Source: Armatimonadota bacterium (GTDB lineage: Bacteria; Armatimonadota; UBA5829). From it: a stretch of DNA of 7,560 bases. Both the position numbers and the translations under genes were made by a program. The stretch is taken from NCBI GenBank assembly GCA_023398345.1, contig JAEWSK010000027.1, positions 1 to 7,560 of the forward strand. Reading direction: 5' to 3'. How positions within the stretch are numbered: the first letter of the stretch is position 1; every line of letters begins with the position of its first letter. The notes below the pieces were generated by a model that was not told the origin of the DNA, searched no databases, and saw only the letters and a list, made by a program, of their open reading frames with translations. This document shows, one piece after another, positions 5,513 to 7,560 of this stretch.

Positions 5513-7504
5513 ATGCGTTTTGGAATAGCGTCGTTGGCAGTTACTGCCGGATTTGTTCTTGCAGCAACGCAGGCTGTGGCCACAGAGCCATCAAAAGCCG
5601 AAATTGCCGCATCGAGCAAGTGGGTCGCGGAAAAGTTCATGGGAAAAGTGCCCAACCAGCCGTTTTCTTTCGTATATGGCGGTCAGCGTTCTTCGGATGT
5701 GCTTAAGAATTGGTCAGCAAAGACGAGCAAAAAGCAGCTAGACTGCAATCGCACACAGTTAACCCAAACTTATACTGACTCATCAACGGGCCTGGAGGTC
5801 AAATGCGTCGCCATCGAGTATAAGGACTATCCCGCTGCTGAGTGGGTTCTCTACTTTGAAAACAAAGGCGATAAAGACACAGCTATTATCGAGGACGTTC
5901 GAGCACTGGATATGTCGCTTACACGCGGTGATTCCGGTGAGTTTACGCTTCACCATGCAAATGGCTGCAATAATCAAACCAATGACTTTCAGCCTATGGC
6001 CGATAGCCTGGCTCCGAGTTCTACGTTTAAAATCGGTTCCGACGGCACGTCTTCAGTTGGTGCATTGCCATTTTTTACACTGGAGCATGCAACAGGTGGG
6101 GTAGTAATAGGCGTTGGCTGGTCGGGGTCATGGTCAGCCGATTTTACACGCGATGCCGAAAAAACTGTCTCAGTTAAGGCAGGAATGCCGGGAACACATC
6201 TTCTGCTGCACCCAGGCGAACACATCAGAACGCCCAGAGTGTTAGTAATGCACTTCGACGGCAATTGGATCAGCGGGCAAAACAAGTGGCGCAAGCTCCT
6301 GTTGACCCACTACATCCCTCGACCCGGCGGCAAACCGTTGGTTGGCCCATTGGTAGACGGCAACTGGGGAGCAAAGACAGAGCAAAATCAAATAGGCAAG
6401 ATCAACTGGTGGCATGAGAACAATCTACCGCTGGAATGCTACTGGATCGATGCCGGATGGTCTGGTAAGACTGGGCCGATTGAAGCATGGGTTGAAAACG
6501 CAGCCGTGCGAGTGCCAAATCCCGAATACTATCCAAATGGTCTAAAGCCCGTATCGGATGTGGCGCATAAATATGGGATGAAGTTTCTATTGTGGACATG
6601 GCCAAACCGCGCGCTGCCGAATGTCGGAGTGGGAAAAGAGCACCCCGAATGGCTGATTGGCGACTCTATCGACCATGGCAACCCGGATGCAAACAAGTGG
6701 ATAATCGACGAACACGTCAAACTCATCAAAGAACAGGGCATTGACATCTATCGACAGGATGGCAACCCCGCATACCCAGCCGACTCCGGCCCGGATCGAC
6801 AGGGATATAATCAAATAAAGCACTTTGAAGGTTTCTATCAGTTCTGGGATACGTTACTTAAAACATATCCAAATTTGATTATCGACAACTGCGCGGGTGG
6901 CGGCAGAAAGCAGGATCTGGAAACGATATCGCGCAGCATATCGCTGTGGCGCAGCGATTACCAAGTGCCGAATGATTTTGACCCAATCGGCATGCAGTGC
7001 CAGACTTACGGTCTATCGCTATGGGTTCCATGGAGCGGAACATGCTCGGCAAGAGTCGATTCGTATTCAATGAGAAGCGGATACGGCCCGGCGATCTGCA
7101 TAAACTGGCATGTGTATGTAGATAAGATCGATTCCACAGGATTCGATTTCGACTCGGCCCGAAAACTGCTTAACGAGTATCTTTCGGTGCGGCCGTATTA
7201 CAATGGGGATTACTATCCGCTTACCAAGTGCGATATTGATAAAGGCAGTTGGATGGCTTGGCAGCTTGACTGCCAGGATACAAACAGCGGAATCGTCCAG
7301 GCTTTCCGCCGTCAGGAAAGCAATTATACGGCGATGCAGTTGCCTCTGTTTGGGCTTGACCCGACAGCAAATTACAGCATTACCGATGCCGACACAAATA
7401 AATCTATCGTGCAAACCGGCAGTGAGTTGATGCAAAAGGGCCTATCGATCAATATAAGCAATAAGCCGGGTGCGGTTCTTATACGCTACGAGAAGTGTAA
7501 ATAA
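5513..7504 (+). CDS. Secreted GH36-type alpha-galactosidase-like glycoside hydrolase
   Basis: The 663-residue protein begins with a signal peptide (1-23, basic MRF start, hydrophobic core, AVA cleavage site), so it acts outside the cytoplasm. An N-terminal beta-sandwich (about 50-270, with GGVVIGVGWSGSWSADF at 195-211 and HPGEHIRTPRVLVM at 233-246) precedes a (beta/alpha)8 barrel of clan GH-D. The barrel shows CYWIDAGWSG (309-318), YPNGLKPVSDVAHKYGMKF (340-358), YRQDGN (413-418), DNCAGGGRKQDLE (458-470) and LWRSDY (478-483). By comparison with GH36 alpha-galactosidases, Asp416 is the likely nucleophile and Asp482 the acid/base, 66 residues apart. A C-terminal beta-domain (about 590-663) follows. 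The enzyme probably removes alpha-linked galactose or a related sugar such as GalNAc; the exact substrate is unknown. The ATG has GAGGAG 9 nt upstream. The gene stands alone, diverging from the rpiB operon, with its own promoter and terminator. Confidence 0.88.
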   Translation: MRFGIASLAVTAGFVLAATQAVATEPSKAEIAASSKWVAEKFMGKVPNQPFSFVYGGQRSSDVLKNWSAKTSKKQLDCNRTQLTQTYTDSSTGLEVKCVAIEYKDYPAAEWVLYFENKGDKDTAIIEDVRALDMSLTRGDSGEFTLHHANGCNNQTNDFQPMADSLAPSSTFKIGSDGTSSVGALPFFTLEHATGGVVIGVGWSGSWSADFTRDAEKTVSVKAGMPGTHLLLHPGEHIRTPRVLVMHFDGNWISGQNKWRKLLLTHYIPRPGGKPLVGPLVDGNWGAKTEQNQIGKINWWHENNLPLECYWIDAGWSGKTGPIEAWVENAAVRVPNPEYYPNGLKPVSDVAHKYGMKFLLWTWPNRALPNVGVGKEHPEWLIGDSIDHGNPDANKWIIDEHVKLIKEQGIDIYRQDGNPAYPADSGPDRQGYNQIKHFEGFYQFWDTLLKTYPNLIIDNCAGGGRKQDLETISRSISLWRSDYQVPNDFDPIGMQCQTYGLSLWVPWSGTCSARVDSYSMRSGYGPAICINWHVYVDKIDSTGFDFDSARKLLNEYLSVRPYYNGDYYPLTKCDIDKGSWMAWQLDCQDTNSGIVQAFRRQESNYTAMQLPLFGLDPTANYSITDADTNKSIVQTGSELMQKGLSINISNKPGAVLIRYEKCK

Positions 7505-7528
7505 AAAATCACTTGGCTGGATTTACGT

Positions 7529-7560
7529 CAATGCTTCGGGACATTTGTCCCGAAGCATTG
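7529..7560 (+). terminator. Probable intrinsic terminator after the GH36-like gene (edge-truncated)
   Basis: A perfect 14-bp inverted repeat, CAATGCTTCGGGAC and GTCCCGAAGCATTG, encloses an ATTT loop and starts 24 nt after the stop codon. The T-run expected on the plus strand would lie beyond the window, so the terminator call is likely but not complete. The stem may also continue past the edge. Confidence 0.75.

Noticed and set aside
5513..7504. Assignment to GH31 or GH27 instead of GH36
   Set aside because: The large N-terminal beta-sandwich, the CAGGGR block followed by LWRSDY, and the 66-residue spacing of the catalytic aspartates fit GH36 better.
1..7560. CRISPR arrays, tRNA or rRNA genes, insertion sequences, phage or defence genes
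   Set aside because: No regularly spaced repeats, cloverleaf-like segments, transposase motifs or terminal inverted repeats were seen by eye on either strand.

Overview
The window is a stretch of bacterial chromosome with a five-gene leftward operon, the first codons of a sixth gene, and one rightward gene that diverges from it. It shows no tRNA, rRNA, CRISPR array, insertion sequence or phage gene. The lineage cannot be fixed from the sequence. Moderate GC content, an rpiB-glyA-wecA-wecB gene order like that near the atp operon of Gram-positive-type bacteria, and a secreted GH36-like glycosidase of a type common in polysaccharide degraders together suggest a free-living bacterium, perhaps Armatimonadota or a relative. 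That placement is inference and weak.

Leftward operon (about 5070 down to 1, minus strand): rpiB (ribose-5-phosphate isomerase B), glyA (serine hydroxymethyltransferase), a WecA/TagO/MraY-family polyprenyl-phosphate sugar-phosphate transferase, wecB (UDP-GlcNAc 2-epimerase), an AI-2E/PerM-family membrane protein, and, cut by the window edge, the first 14 codons of uppP (undecaprenyl-diphosphatase). Gaps range from an 11-nt overlap to 11 nt, and several ribosome binding sites lie inside the end of the preceding gene, so the genes are probably co-transcribed and translationally coupled. A near-consensus promoter (TTTACA, 17 nt, TATAAT) sits directly before rpiB and fixes its start. The first two genes serve central carbon and one-carbon metabolism. 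The last four gather around undecaprenyl phosphate: lipid-linked GlcNAc-1-P formation, ManNAc supply, a membrane protein of unsettled role, and carrier recycling.

Divergent spacer (about 5069-5512): no convincing gene. It holds a 13-bp inverted repeat at 5112-5142, an extended -10 promoter at 5404-5412 for the rightward gene, an 8-bp inverted repeat flanking that promoter, and a small hairpin just before the ribosome binding site.

Rightward gene (5513-7504): a 663-residue secreted GH36-type (clan GH-D) alpha-galactosidase-like glycoside hydrolase with a signal peptide and both expected catalytic aspartates. A perfect 14-bp stem at the right edge is its probable terminator.

The most notable points are the cryptic uppP start, which completes an undecaprenyl-phosphate gene set, and the loss of a conserved metal-binding aspartate in the WecA-like enzyme (MGTIG in place of MGDxG). 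I see no clear sign of a wholly new system.
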